Positions 34,529-44,286 of a DNA stretch of 64,000 bases are shown here, piece after piece. The position numbers and the translations under genes are program-made. Below the pieces are notes generated by a model. The model had not been told where the DNA came from. It was given only the letters and a program-made list of their open reading frames with translations, and searched no databases. Every line of letters starts with the position of its first letter. Position 1 is the stretch's first letter. The stretch comes from Alphaproteobacteria bacterium (GTDB lineage Bacteria; Pseudomonadota; Alphaproteobacteria; Caulobacterales; Parvularculaceae): contig WGLS01000004.1 in NCBI GenBank assembly GCA_016125455.1, forward strand, positions 124,001-188,000. The letters run 5' to 3'.

Positions 34529-37333
34529 ATGCGCCTATTCACCAAAGCTCGTTCATACCTGTTGTCCGGCAGCGCGCTCGCGCTCGTCGCGGCGTGCTCG
34601 CAAGCGGACGTCGAAGACGTCGCATCGCCGGGCACCACTGGCCCGGTCACTGTCATCGACAATGGCGGCGGTGGCGGGGCGACCGGCTTCGCAGCCCGCG
34701 CCACAGCGCCGACGACGTCTGCTGACTGCCCGACGGGAACGACCTTTGATCCGGCTTTCCAATTGCCGAACGGCTCTTTCACGACGATCTGCAAACTCGA
34801 TGCTTCGGCCGGACCGATCACCGGGAACGTCAACATTCCCTTCAGCGCCGATCCGATCGTCATTTCCGGTGCGGTCTTCGTTGGCGACGGCACGAACAAT
34901 GGCTCCGTGACGATCGCGCCAGGTCAGGTGCTTTTCGGCGCTGGCGCAGCGGACGCCTTTTTCGTCTCGCCGGGATCGCAGATCTTTGCCGTCGGCAACG
35001 CGGCGAGCCCGATTGTTTTCACGTCTTTCCAGGATCTTTCGGACAACGGCCAGCCTGACGGCTCGTCCAACTCGGCCGAATGGGGCGGCCTTGCCATAAG
35101 CGGCCGGGCGCCGATCAATGATTGCACAATCGACACGTCGGCGACGCCGGGCTCCGCCGCTTGCCTTAAGGATGGCGAAGGGTCGTCCGGCCAGTTTGGC
35201 GGCAACAACCCGAACGACAATTCGGGCACGCTGCGGTATGTTCGCGTGCAACAATCAGGCATCCTTTTCAACTCGACGAACGAGCTGAACGGCGTCGCAT
35301 TCCAGGGCGTGGGCGACGGCACGACCGTTGAGTATCTTCAGGTCCACAAGACGGCCGACGATGGCGTCGAGGTTTTCGGCGGCACGGTCAACGCACGCTA
35401 TCTCGTCGTGACCGGCGCTGAAGACGACTCGATCGACTGGACCGATGGCTGGACGGGCTCGCTCCAGTTCGCGATCGTTCAACAGCTGCCCGGCCTCGGC
35501 AACCGCGGCATTGAAGCCGACAACCGCGAAGGCGCCGCCGATCTTTCGCCGCCGCGGTCCAATCCGAACCTGTCGAACTTCACCTTCATCGGGTCGAATG
35601 TTGGCGCCGAAAACGACGGCATCAAGCTTCGTCGCGGTACGGCCGGAACGCTTATCAATGGCATCGTGACGAATTTTGCGCTCGACGGTTTCGACTTTGA
35701 CGCAGACTCGACGACGCTGCCGACGATCAACTCGATCCTGTTCGCAGGCAACGGCGTCGATATCGAGGCGAGCTCCGGCTCACAGGCGCTGTTCGCCGCT
35801 GGCGCGAACAACCAGACGGCATCGTCGACGACCCTGACCGGCCTGGTCCCGGGCTCGACTGAAGCTGGCGTCACGCCAATTGATCCGACCACGGTTGACC
35901 CGTCGTTCTTCACCCCCGCCAACTATATTGGCGCTGTCGAAGACGAGAATGATGACTGGTTCGCCGGCTGGACCGTCGGCCTAGGCGCCGCCGCATCCGG
36001 CGGGTGCCCGACCGGCACCCTCCTGCAGGCTGAAGCCGTGCCGGCCGGTCGCACAGAGAGCAATATCTGCGCCGTCCAGAGCCCGGTTCGTGGCGACGTG
36101 ACGCTGACGCGCGGCAATCTATACGTGCTTCAGGGCAGCGTCTTCGTTGGCGAAGATCTTGGCGCCGATCCGGCGGCCCCGCTTTCCGGCGGCACGCGCG
36201 GATCGCTCACGATCCAGCCTGGCGTGACCGTTTTCGGCAACACCGGGGAGGATGCACTTTTTGTCTCGCGCGGCTCGCAAATCTTTGCGAACGGCACTGC
36301 GGCGGAGCCGATCATCCTCACATCGCGTCCTGACGTCTTCGGCGGCTCGCCGGACGCGGCTGACTGGGGCGGTCTGGTCCTGAATGGACGGGCCCCGATC
36401 AATGATTGCACCGTGGACACCTCTGCAACGCCGGGCGCAGTCGATTGCGAAAAGGACGGCGAGGGCGGTTCGGGCCTCTATGGCGGCGCGACGCCGGACG
36501 ACAACTCCGGTCGCCTGAACTATGTCCGCGTTCAGTACGCGGGCAACCTGATCAATTCGACGAACGAACTGAACGGCATCGCGTTCCAGGGCGTCGGTTC
36601 CGGCACGGAAGTCGACTACATCCAGGTTCACGCCAATGCCGACGACGGCGTCGAGGTCTTCGGCGGCACTGTCGATGTGAAGCACGTCGTGATCACCGAC
36701 GCGCAGGACGACTCGATCGACTGGACCGACGGCTGGCAGGGTACGATGCAGTTCGCGATCGTCGCCCAAAATGATGGCGCCGTTAATCGCCTCATCGAAG
36801 CCGACAACCGTGAAGGCGCCGCCGACCAAGGCGGGGCGGAGGGCGTCCGCTCGACGCCGAACATGGCGAACATGACGCTAGTTGGCTTTGACGCCAGCGC
36901 GCCTGGGGACACTGACGGCGTCAAGCTTCGCCGCGGCACCGCTGGTAATTACTACAACAACATTATCACGCGGACGCGGGATGAGGCGCTGGACTTCGAC
37001 GCTGACTCCGCGATCGCCACGCCGCTCTTCTTCACGAGCCTGATCATCGATACGACACCGGACGGTGACGGAAACGGCACCGACTCCAACGCCGAAGCGC
37101 GCGGCGTATTCGATGCCGCAAACGGCAATGTCGACAAAACGGCGACGGTGCGCACGATGACCATCCCGACTGGCTTCATCACGCCGCTTGTTCCTGGCGC
37201 GGAAGAAGCCATTGCGCCAACGACGAGCTTGTCGACTGTTGATGGCCGGTTCGTTGACGCTGACTATGTCGGGGCCATCGAGGACGCCAGCGACGACTGG
37301 TATGTCGGCTGGACCCTGTCGGGCAGCTTCTAA
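34529..37333 (+). CDS. Large surface lipoprotein with two tandem beta-helix-like domains
   Basis: A 934-residue lipoprotein. The signal peptide ends in the lipobox LVAAC with lipidated Cys23, followed by Ser-Gln, which does not favour inner-membrane retention. A glycine-rich linker (DNGGGGGATG) leads into two homologous units, residues 65-488 and 491-934. Each starts with a CPTGT motif and contains WGGL, GRAPINDCT, STNELNG, FQGVG, ADDGVEVFGGT, DDSIDWTDGW, IEADNREGAAD and KLRRGTAG, and ends with a YIGA-EDDW-GWT motif. The short repeating strands suggest a parallel beta-helix. It is separated by 104 bases from a TonB receptor gene, and a ligand-capture role like that of SusD is a reasonable inference. 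No known enzyme motif was seen. ATG 34529 is chosen; 34499 is an alternative. Confidence 0.85.
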   Translation: MRLFTKARSYLLSGSALALVAACSQADVEDVASPGTTGPVTVIDNGGGGGATGFAARATAPTTSADCPTGTTFDPAFQLPNGSFTTICKLDASAGPITGNVNIPFSADPIVISGAVFVGDGTNNGSVTIAPGQVLFGAGAADAFFVSPGSQIFAVGNAASPIVFTSFQDLSDNGQPDGSSNSAEWGGLAISGRAPINDCTIDTSATPGSAACLKDGEGSSGQFGGNNPNDNSGTLRYVRVQQSGILFNSTNELNGVAFQGVGDGTTVEYLQVHKTADDGVEVFGGTVNARYLVVTGAEDDSIDWTDGWTGSLQFAIVQQLPGLGNRGIEADNREGAADLSPPRSNPNLSNFTFIGSNVGAENDGIKLRRGTAGTLINGIVTNFALDGFDFDADSTTLPTINSILFAGNGVDIEASSGSQALFAAGANNQTASSTTLTGLVPGSTEAGVTPIDPTTVDPSFFTPANYIGAVEDENDDWFAGWTVGLGAAASGGCPTGTLLQAEAVPAGRTESNICAVQSPVRGDVTLTRGNLYVLQGSVFVGEDLGADPAAPLSGGTRGSLTIQPGVTVFGNTGEDALFVSRGSQIFANGTAAEPIILTSRPDVFGGSPDAADWGGLVLNGRAPINDCTVDTSATPGAVDCEKDGEGGSGLYGGATPDDNSGRLNYVRVQYAGNLINSTNELNGIAFQGVGSGTEVDYIQVHANADDGVEVFGGTVDVKHVVITDAQDDSIDWTDGWQGTMQFAIVAQNDGAVNRLIEADNREGAADQGGAEGVRSTPNMANMTLVGFDASAPGDTDGVKLRRGTAGNYYNNIITRTRDEALDFDADSAIATPLFFTSLIIDTTPDGDGNGTDSNAEARGVFDAANGNVDKTATVRTMTIPTGFITPLVPGAEEAIAPTTSLSTVDGRFVDADYVGAIEDASDDWYVGWTLSGSF
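34721..37333 (+). repeat. Tandem intragenic duplication of about 1.3 kb
   Basis: The unit at about 34721-35992 and the unit at about 35999-37333 encode homologous domains of roughly 425-445 residues. Identical strings such as GRAPINDC, STNELNG and ADDGVEVFGGT occur at matching positions, while loops differ. The copies are diverged enough to be an old duplication. Confidence 0.88.
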
Positions 37334-37346
37334 TCGCAACCCTTCG

Positions 37347-37373
37347 GCGGCCCTTCTGCAAAGGAAGGGCCGC
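37347..37373 (+). terminator. Strong hairpin between lipoprotein and TonB receptor genes
   Basis: GCGGCCCTTC (37347-37356) and GAAGGGCCGC (37364-37373) form a perfect 10-base-pair stem with a 7-base loop. No T run follows, so it may stabilise the upstream mRNA or attenuate read-through rather than end transcription outright. It lies 14 bases after the lipoprotein stop and 65 bases before the receptor start. Confidence 0.55.
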
Positions 37374-37437
37374 TGGAAATCAGCGCATGATTTTTCCGGG
37401 CCGGTTAGGGCCAAATAGTTAGACAGGTGGGCATCAA

Positions 37438-40059
37438 ATGAGGACTTCCTCGACCTTCATGAGCGTCCTGCTCGGCGCGACGTCCCTGACGTCTCTTGCG
37501 CCAGCGGCCGCGCAAACCGCCGCCCCGCAGGTGACTGACGAAATCGTCGTCCGGGGGGCGCGCATTCCTGACACAAAGCGGGCAACGTCGGAAATCAGCT
37601 CCGTACTCGACGACGTTTCGTTCCAGCGGACGGGCGACTCCGATATCGCGGCCGCGCTGTCGCGCGTCACCGGGCTTTCGATGAGTCAGGGCAAGTACAT
37701 TATCGTTCGTGGTCTAAATGAGCGGTACTCAAACGTGACCATCAATGGCTCGCCGCTGCCAAGCCCTGAGCCTTTGCAGCGCGTTGCGCCCCTCGACATC
37801 ATCCCGACCTCCATCCTCGCGGGGTCGCTGGTTCAAAAGACGTTCTCGCCTGAGTACACCGGTGAATTCGGCGGTGGACAGATCGATCTTCAGACTAAGA
37901 GCATCCCTAGCGAAGGCTTCTTTGACATTTCGCTCTCTGTCGGCGCGGACCTCGTAACGACGGCCCGCGATGGCCTTCAGTATGATGGCGGCGGGCGAGA
38001 TTGGCTCGGCTTTGACGACGGCACCCGCAATACGCCGGCGCCGCTGGCCGGAACATTCGCGACTGGAAACCTGACCGCCAATCAGGACGTGATCGACGCC
38101 AGCGTATTCAACCCCGAGACTCTGATCCTCGTCGACAACAGCGTGCCGGTCGATTATGGCGCGTCAATTTCGGGCGGCGCCTCGTTTGAGCTTGGCAGCG
38201 ATATCGTCATCGGCGCTACGGGTTCGCTCGGCATCTCCAGTGAGTGGCAAACCCGTGAGGGCGTCCGCGAACAGGGCTACATTTCAAGCGCGCTCAACCC
38301 GGACAATGGACTTGAACAATCGTTCCGGAGCACGACGAATGTTGTCGATCTGAACGCAATTGCGACCTTGGGCGTTGAACTCGGCGATGCGCACAAGCTG
38401 ACCTTGACCAACTTCCTCCTGCGCTCGACGCTGAAGGAAGGTCGCGTCACCAACGGGATCAACTTTGACGGCGACGTCAACTTCATACGTCAGAATACCG
38501 ATTTCTTTGAGCGCCAGGTCTGGCAAACGCAAGCCAAGGGCGAGCACGATTTCGACGCAATCGGCGGCCTCTCGGTCGACTGGCGTTTCGCCTATGGCGA
38601 AGCGTTCCGAGATGCGCCGTTCAACCAGGAAATCGCCTACACGACCGACGGCATTCGTCCGCTGATCGACTTTGGTCGAAACTCCTCGACGCTCGCGAAT
38701 ACCCTCAGCTTCTCGAAGATTGAAGACGAAAACATCGATGCAGGCGCAGACCTTGAGCTCCCGTTTTTTGCATTTGGCGGCGAGCACATTCTCAAGGGCG
38801 GATTTTCGTACCTCGAAAAGGACCGGGATACGTTAAATCGCACGTTCCGCTATAACTTCGCCGGCTTTTTTCCCGACCTTTACGGTTCGCGCCCTGACGT
38901 TCTGTTCTCCGAGCCGGTGCTTGCGTCGAGCATTCTCGATCTCTCGCTCCTCGGCGGGAACGAGTTCCACGACAATACGTCGAGCGAACTTAGGGTGATT
39001 GCAGGCTACGCCGGCGCAGAGCTCGAGTTTGGACCATATGTTCGCGTCAATGCCGGCGTCCGCTACGAAGACGGCCGCCAGTCAACGACGTCGTTCAACA
39101 CCTTGTTGCCGGTTTCCTCGCTGACGGGATCGGTCATCGACGAGGACTACTTCCTCCCGGCGGTGACGGTTACCTGGAACCCGGTTGGCGATCTTCAGCT
39201 ACGGGCCGGCTTCTCCCAGACGATTACGCGTCCGCAGTTCCGGGAAACCGCCGCCGCGTTCTTCGTGGATGAAGACACTGATCTTCTGCTGACAGGCAAC
39301 CCGTTCTTGCGAAACACTGAATTGAACAACTTTGACGTTCGCGCGGAATACTACTTCTCGCGAGGTCAGTTCGTTACGATCGGCGGCTTCTACAAAGACC
39401 TTACGAATCCGATCGAGGATGCGTTTGCGCTTCAGGCCGGCGGTCTGCCAATCCAGACTTACATCAACGCGCCGTCGGCGGAGCTTTACGGGTTCGAGTT
39501 CGAATTTGAGAAGAATTTCCTTCTCGATGACCTCGGCTGGTATGTCCTTGCCGACAAGGAGCTCGTGATCAAGACTAACTATACCTGGTCAGACTCTTCG
39601 GTGAGCAGCGACGGGACGGTCACCGTTCGCCAAACTGCCGCGGGCGGTGGATTCCAGCCCCTGGTGCTTCCGGGGGCGAACTTCATCGTTGACGGCCGGC
39701 CGCTTCAAGGCCAGTCGACGCACCTGGTGAATTTCCAGGTTGGCCTCGAAAATCCTGAGACGAACATGCGCGCGACGGTTCTCGTGAATTGGGCCAGCGA
39801 GCGGATCAGAAACGTCGAAACCTTCCGTTCCAGTGGCGTCATCACACCAGCAGTGATCGAAGAACCGCCACTTAATCTCGACTTTGTCTGGAGCCGCGAT
39901 CTTGAGTCGTTTGGCGGCGGCTGGAACATTGGCTTCGAGATCCGTAACATCCTTGGGGATGATTATGAAGCAAACCAGACGTTCGGAGATGGCGTCGCCG
40001 TTTTCGACTTTTACGAGCGTGGGCGGACGTTCTCCGCAAACCTGAAGAAGAGCTTCTGA
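37438..40059 (+). CDS. TonB-dependent receptor paired with the duplicated lipoprotein
   Basis: An 873-residue outer-membrane transporter. Signal peptide (cleavage near PAAAQ, residue about 25), TonB box region DEIVVRGARIPDT, a plug domain with YIIVRGLNERYSNVTINGSPLPS near residues 85-108 and FGGGQIDLQT near 143, then a barrel ending in an aromatic Phe (LKKSF). The plug resembles receptors in marine alpha- and gammaproteobacteria that are found beside large surface lipoproteins. The ligand is unknown. AGGTGGGC precedes the ATG. A strong terminator follows about 50 bases after the stop, so the two genes form one unit. Confidence 0.9.
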   Translation: MRTSSTFMSVLLGATSLTSLAPAAAQTAAPQVTDEIVVRGARIPDTKRATSEISSVLDDVSFQRTGDSDIAAALSRVTGLSMSQGKYIIVRGLNERYSNVTINGSPLPSPEPLQRVAPLDIIPTSILAGSLVQKTFSPEYTGEFGGGQIDLQTKSIPSEGFFDISLSVGADLVTTARDGLQYDGGGRDWLGFDDGTRNTPAPLAGTFATGNLTANQDVIDASVFNPETLILVDNSVPVDYGASISGGASFELGSDIVIGATGSLGISSEWQTREGVREQGYISSALNPDNGLEQSFRSTTNVVDLNAIATLGVELGDAHKLTLTNFLLRSTLKEGRVTNGINFDGDVNFIRQNTDFFERQVWQTQAKGEHDFDAIGGLSVDWRFAYGEAFRDAPFNQEIAYTTDGIRPLIDFGRNSSTLANTLSFSKIEDENIDAGADLELPFFAFGGEHILKGGFSYLEKDRDTLNRTFRYNFAGFFPDLYGSRPDVLFSEPVLASSILDLSLLGGNEFHDNTSSELRVIAGYAGAELEFGPYVRVNAGVRYEDGRQSTTSFNTLLPVSSLTGSVIDEDYFLPAVTVTWNPVGDLQLRAGFSQTITRPQFRETAAAFFVDEDTDLLLTGNPFLRNTELNNFDVRAEYYFSRGQFVTIGGFYKDLTNPIEDAFALQAGGLPIQTYINAPSAELYGFEFEFEKNFLLDDLGWYVLADKELVIKTNYTWSDSSVSSDGTVTVRQTAAGGGFQPLVLPGANFIVDGRPLQGQSTHLVNFQVGLENPETNMRATVLVNWASERIRNVETFRSSGVITPAVIEEPPLNLDFVWSRDLESFGGGWNIGFEIRNILGDDYEANQTFGDGVAVFDFYERGRTFSANLKKSF

Positions 40060-40107
40060 TCTCAGATCTGGGCTTCCATGGATTGAGCTTGTCTTAAGCA
40101 CTGCTTG

Positions 40108-40138
40108 AAAGGCCGCTTCGCACCGAAGCGGCCTTTTT
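40108..40138 (+). terminator. Rho-independent terminator after the TonB receptor
   Basis: AAAGGCCGCTTCG (40108-40120) and CGAAGCGGCCTTT (40124-40136) form a perfect 13-base-pair stem with a 3-base loop, followed directly by a run of five T. It lies 48 bases past the receptor stop on the plus strand. Confidence 0.93.
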
Positions 40139-40453
40139 CGTCGACCGACCCGAATAATCAATTGCGGCAATGACATTAGCCGACGACGTCGCCGCGCAGG
40201 GCCTCTAGCTGTGCCGATCCGCGCAAGCCGTCCGGCATTTGATCGCGAGCCACCCAACAATGCCGCGGCAAGCCTGCGTGGCGGTCCGGCACCCGTGAGC
40301 GCATCAAGGCGATAATTTGGGCGAAACATGCGGCCGGCGCCACAGGCTGGCTCACCTAGGGCAGCGGTGCGAAGCGCCGGGAAATGCGGCGTGAACGAGG
40401 GCCAATCAATGGACCATCGGCGACCTTCTCGCGCCTTCCTGCCGTTAGGCAGG
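40139..40453. other. Intergenic region with no recognised feature
   Basis: About 315 GC-rich bases between the terminator and the 3' end of the convergent metalloprotease gene. I see no tRNA, no conserved RNA motif and no credible gene; a plus-strand open frame starting at 40328 runs antisense into the protease gene and is not protein-like. Confidence 0.4.
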
Positions 40454-43342
40454 TCAGACGCCTTTTGTCAGAAGGCGAATATGCTTGCGATGCGCACGCG
40501 TCTCGGCGGAAAGCCAGAAGTCGAACAGGCCCATACGCGATTGTATGTCGTCGATGGCGATGAGCGCGGCGGACTTCGAAATCGTATCATAGTGCCCGGA
40601 GCCGAGGATGCGACGCAGGTATAGAACGTATTCAACCTGAAGATTCTGGCGGAACGTATTCGGCTTGCCCATCAGGTCGGACCCGAAGACCACGCGGTTC
40701 AAGTCCAGCAGCATCTCTTTAACCGGATAGTCGCCGCCATACGCCATGCTGTCCGTGAGGCGCGTCAGCGTCGATGAGTCCAAAAGGTGCGTTAGGGCCG
40801 CGCGTTGAATCTCCAGCGTCTGGTCATGAAGTTTGGGGTCTTCGTTACCGCGGCCGGCAAACTCGAATCCGCGGCGTTGCGGTTGGAGGCGAGCGACGAG
40901 GTAATCCGGGGCGGCTAAGGCGTCCCCCGCGAACACGGTTTCGCCAAGCGCCTTGATCGCTGCTTTCTGCTTCTCCTTCGGAACCGCAACGTAGGGTCTG
41001 CCGTCGTCAAATTGCTCCGGCGCACGGCGATCGACATACACCCCGCCAACTTGCCGCGCCATCACGGCAGCCATCGCCGCGCGCTGGCCCTGAATGGATG
41101 CGAACTGGCCAAGCAATTCCTGCCAGCTGTCCTGATCCTGATAGCGATCCAACATGTCCTGCAGCGCCGCGTCGATGGCATTGAACCGATCCTTCGCGTA
41201 GGCTACCGGGTCGCTCGACATGTCGCCGACCATGACCCTTGGATCGACCCCGATCCCCGCAAACCACATGGCGTCGGCATCGTTGCCAAACGCATTTTCC
41301 CGTCGATCCGCACGGGCGAGAATAGCGTCGCGGCGTTTCTGGTCCGCGTCCGGGTTCGGCAAGCCAGGCTGGTAGCCAAATTCAATCGCCCATTCGTCAT
41401 AAGGGCCCGGCCGCGTATTCATGTAGTCGCCCTGCGTCACGCCAGGCGGCGCGATATTGATCGCCGGATAGTCCATCACGGAGGCGGACGGCGCGCCTTT
41501 GGTGACATTTGCGTCGTGCACCTCACGAGGACCGAAAAAGCTCGACGCCTTCATGTTGTGATTGAGCCCGAGCGTGTGTCCGACTTCGTGCAACGCAACG
41601 AAGTAAAGGCTCTCCTCGATCAAGCGGCTGATATCAGCGTCGCTGGCTCCTGCGGCGGCCAGCGCGGTTCGGCCAAAAGCGAGTTGCATCGAGAGGTGAT
41701 TGGCGAAATCGCAAAAACCATCAGCGGGCAAAGTCTGTCGCGATTGGGGCGAATTCCCGTTCTCGCCTGATCTTTCCCCGTCGCCAGACGCCCGAAAGCC
41801 AAGTCCTGAATCTCTGAAGCTTGCGGTCGTCGCGTTCGGACGGGTACGGATTGCAATCCCGAGATTCTTCAGCTTGTCCTTTTCGCCGGTCGAAACAGGC
41901 GCTTCGTCATCCGGCGACGGCGCCTCGTCGCTGTCGTTCCCGCCAGGAAGCCTTGCCGCAGCCCAGCCAATCCACCGGCGGAGTTGCGACACGCTGGGTG
42001 ATTGTTGATCTGGAATTTCGCCGCGTTCCAATTCAGGTTCGTCGACAACATTGAAGTCTGCATCCGCAATCAGACCGGTTGCGACCGCACCGGCCGGCGG
42101 GAAGACCTGATCGATCACACGCCGGTTTGTCACGAATGAGTATTCGAGCATGATGTCGGCCCCGAGCGTTTCCCCTGTCCGCGGGTTTGAGAAACGAGGC
42201 CCATAGCCGCCGAAGATGGGATTTGGCGACGAAGTCCAGCGAAGTACGTTGTAGCGAATGTCGCCAGCGTCCCAGTCAGCGTCATCAGGCTGAACATTTA
42301 CCACAATTGCATTTGAAAAGCCGGCCTTCTCGAACGCCTGGTTCCAGGCGAGAACCCCGTCTCGAATTGCGTCCCTGAACTCTATTGGCGTCGTATTCTC
42401 GATCCACCAGACAATTGGTTTCACCGGATCGGAAATGATCGCATCAGGATCCTTTTTCTCCAGTCGCCAGCGATTGATCAGGTCGCGATAGGGCGCAGCG
42501 GATCTGGACGTTAGGTCCGTAACTCGTTCCGCAAAGTAGCCGATCCGGTAGTCATCAAGGCGCGGTTCATAGCCTTCAGGCGGCATTTCGATAAACGAAT
42601 GCTGCATTGTGATGGTGACGCTCCTCGGATCGGCTATAGCGTCAGAGGCGCGACCGCGCGGCTTGTCCTTGGCGAAGACATAATCGACAATAAAGTCAGT
42701 ATTCGAAGGATAATTTCGGATTTCGCGGTAGGAAGTCCGGTCGTCCGAAATCTGGCCGAGCCATCCGCCAGGGCCGCCGTCATTGACGGCGTGCAACGCC
42801 GAAGTCAGCAACAGCGAGTCCGCCTCAACCAGGTATTTCGCTCCTTTCTCCGATTCATCAGCGGCGATAATTGGCAAAGCCGCCAGAACCGCATCCGTTA
42901 TGTTCGCGTCCGCCGCGCGCGAGATCGCTTGCTCAGGATCGAAATAAAAATGCGTATTGCGGCTTACGAGATTGATCGAAAGGTAGTTTCGTTCGAACGC
43001 AAGGATGCTGTTGCCGCGGTAGGAGCCGCGGAAATGTCCGCCTTCCAGGACCCCATTCTCCGTATACGAAAAGCCTATGAAATCCTTGCCGAGGCGCTGC
43101 TCGTCAATTTCCAGAAAGGCCGCGCCATCTCTTGGGTCGACATAGACGACGAAGAAGCCATCAATTCGTTCGAGTTTCTGGGTGACCTTCTCAATCGACG
43201 GCCATCCGGGATTTGACTGAGCTGACGCTGGCAGGACGTGACTGCACGTCACGATGAGCGCCGATACGACGGCCGGCATCAAGCCAAACGGCTTATATTG
43301 CCCGGCTGGGCGACCCCAGCTTCGAACCAAACACTTCCCCAT
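40454..43342 (-). CDS. Secreted zinc-dependent metalloprotease (DUF5117/DUF4953 type)
   Basis: A 962-residue exported protein. A signal peptide ends near LPASAQS (residue about 43). The N-terminal DUF5117-like region includes VVYVDPRDGAAFLEI and NSILAFERNYLSINLVSRNTHF. The metzincin-like zinc site HEVGHTLGLNHN, with three His and the catalytic Glu, is intact, and a downstream Met-turn-like SVMDYPAINI follows at the expected distance. It probably digests extracellular or periplasmic peptides. Start 43342 has GGGGG upstream; an ATG at 43279 is an alternative. A LytTR two-component operon lies directly upstream on the same strand. Confidence 0.87.
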   Translation of the reverse strand: MGKCLVRSWGRPAGQYKPFGLMPAVVSALIVTCSHVLPASAQSNPGWPSIEKVTQKLERIDGFFVVYVDPRDGAAFLEIDEQRLGKDFIGFSYTENGVLEGGHFRGSYRGNSILAFERNYLSINLVSRNTHFYFDPEQAISRAADANITDAVLAALPIIAADESEKGAKYLVEADSLLLTSALHAVNDGGPGGWLGQISDDRTSYREIRNYPSNTDFIVDYVFAKDKPRGRASDAIADPRSVTITMQHSFIEMPPEGYEPRLDDYRIGYFAERVTDLTSRSAAPYRDLINRWRLEKKDPDAIISDPVKPIVWWIENTTPIEFRDAIRDGVLAWNQAFEKAGFSNAIVVNVQPDDADWDAGDIRYNVLRWTSSPNPIFGGYGPRFSNPRTGETLGADIMLEYSFVTNRRVIDQVFPPAGAVATGLIADADFNVVDEPELERGEIPDQQSPSVSQLRRWIGWAAARLPGGNDSDEAPSPDDEAPVSTGEKDKLKNLGIAIRTRPNATTASFRDSGLGFRASGDGERSGENGNSPQSRQTLPADGFCDFANHLSMQLAFGRTALAAAGASDADISRLIEESLYFVALHEVGHTLGLNHNMKASSFFGPREVHDANVTKGAPSASVMDYPAINIAPPGVTQGDYMNTRPGPYDEWAIEFGYQPGLPNPDADQKRRDAILARADRRENAFGNDADAMWFAGIGVDPRVMVGDMSSDPVAYAKDRFNAIDAALQDMLDRYQDQDSWQELLGQFASIQGQRAAMAAVMARQVGGVYVDRRAPEQFDDGRPYVAVPKEKQKAAIKALGETVFAGDALAAPDYLVARLQPQRRGFEFAGRGNEDPKLHDQTLEIQRAALTHLLDSSTLTRLTDSMAYGGDYPVKEMLLDLNRVVFGSDLMGKPNTFRQNLQVEYVLYLRRILGSGHYDTISKSAALIAIDDIQSRMGLFDFWLSAETRAHRKHIRLLTKGV

Positions 43343-43413
43343 AGCTGCCCCCGTCCGAAATCGCTACGAAATTGTCATTAAGTGGGGCGATCCGTCCACC
43401 AGGAAATGCTCGA

Positions 43414-44286
43414 TCAGAGAAATCTCGCGACGACGTCCTTGTAGGAGCGCGACAATTTTAGCTCGGAACCGTTCTCAAGCGTGAGGAAATACTCGCCATT
43501 GGAGTGCGGGTGAAGCTCTTTCACCTTGTTGACGTTGACAATGGCGGATCGGTGGATCCGCTGAAACCTAGTGGGATCAAGACGTTGTTGAAGCGTCTTC
43601 ATGGTTTCCCGAATAATGTGGGTTTTGCCGCCTGCATGGACGCACATATAGTCGCCCGCTGCATCAATCCACTCGATATCATCTGCGTTCAGGATGACGA
43701 CCTTCGATCCGTCCTTGAAGCTCAACCGTTCCGCGAAGCGTTCCTTCGCGACCCAATCAGGGTCGTCAATCAACTCCTTGATCCTGTCGCGATCCCCATC
43801 ACTTAGTGACGCAAGCAGCTCTACCAGTCGCGACTCGCGACTTGCCGCAGTCCGTGAGCGGATTGCTTCGCGGGCGCGCTCTATCGCGGCCTCCAGCCGC
43901 ACCGCTTCAACCGGCTTTACGAGATAGTCGAGAGCATTCGCTTCGAACGCTTCTATTGCGAACTTGTCGTAGGCAGTAACAAACACCACGAGCGGGGCAG
44001 GGCCGCCAAGCAGGGCGCGGACGACGCCGAACCCGTCAATGCCCGGCATCTGGATATCCAGAAAAATGAGATCGGGGGACAATGCCTTTATCTGCTTGAC
44101 TGCTTCGCGGCCGTTCAGGCATTCGGCAACGATTTCAATCTCCTCATAGGCCTCCAGCCGCGCGCGCATGCCCTTGTTGGCGAGCGGCTCATCGTCGACA
44201 AGGATAACGCGAATAGACGAATTGTCAGGTGACGGACGAGCGGGATCGTCAGGCGCAGGTTGCGAAGGGGAGGTGGGATCCGTCAT
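43414..44286 (-). CDS. LytTR family response regulator
   Basis: A 290-residue DNA-binding response regulator. The receiver domain has VILVDDEPLANKGMRARL, the phosphorylated Asp in LIFLDIQMPGIDG, TAY and the conserved Lys in DYLVKPVEA. A linker of about 60 residues precedes the LytTR domain (IEWIDAAGDYMCVH, LDPTRFQRIHRSAIVNVNKV, NGSELKLSRSYKDVV). ATG 44286 follows AGGAG by 9 bases and overlaps the sensor gene's stop by 4 bases. Its targets are unknown; the metalloprotease gene 71 bases downstream is a candidate. Confidence 0.92.
   Translation of the reverse strand: MTDPTSPSQPAPDDPARPSPDNSSIRVILVDDEPLANKGMRARLEAYEEIEIVAECLNGREAVKQIKALSPDLIFLDIQMPGIDGFGVVRALLGGPAPLVVFVTAYDKFAIEAFEANALDYLVKPVEAVRLEAAIERAREAIRSRTAASRESRLVELLASLSDGDRDRIKELIDDPDWVAKERFAERLSFKDGSKVVILNADDIEWIDAAGDYMCVHAGGKTHIIRETMKTLQQRLDPTRFQRIHRSAIVNVNKVKELHPHSNGEYFLTLENGSELKLSRSYKDVVARFL

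Noticed and set aside
40328-40624. Possible RNA gene or small gene between the TonB receptor and the metalloprotease
   Set aside because: No conserved RNase P, tmRNA, 6S or SRP motif seen, and the open frame runs into the antisense of the protease gene.
42599-43216. A 205-codon plus-strand open frame inside the metalloprotease gene
   Set aside because: Antisense to the DUF5117-like region with a clear signal peptide in the other strand; no motif.
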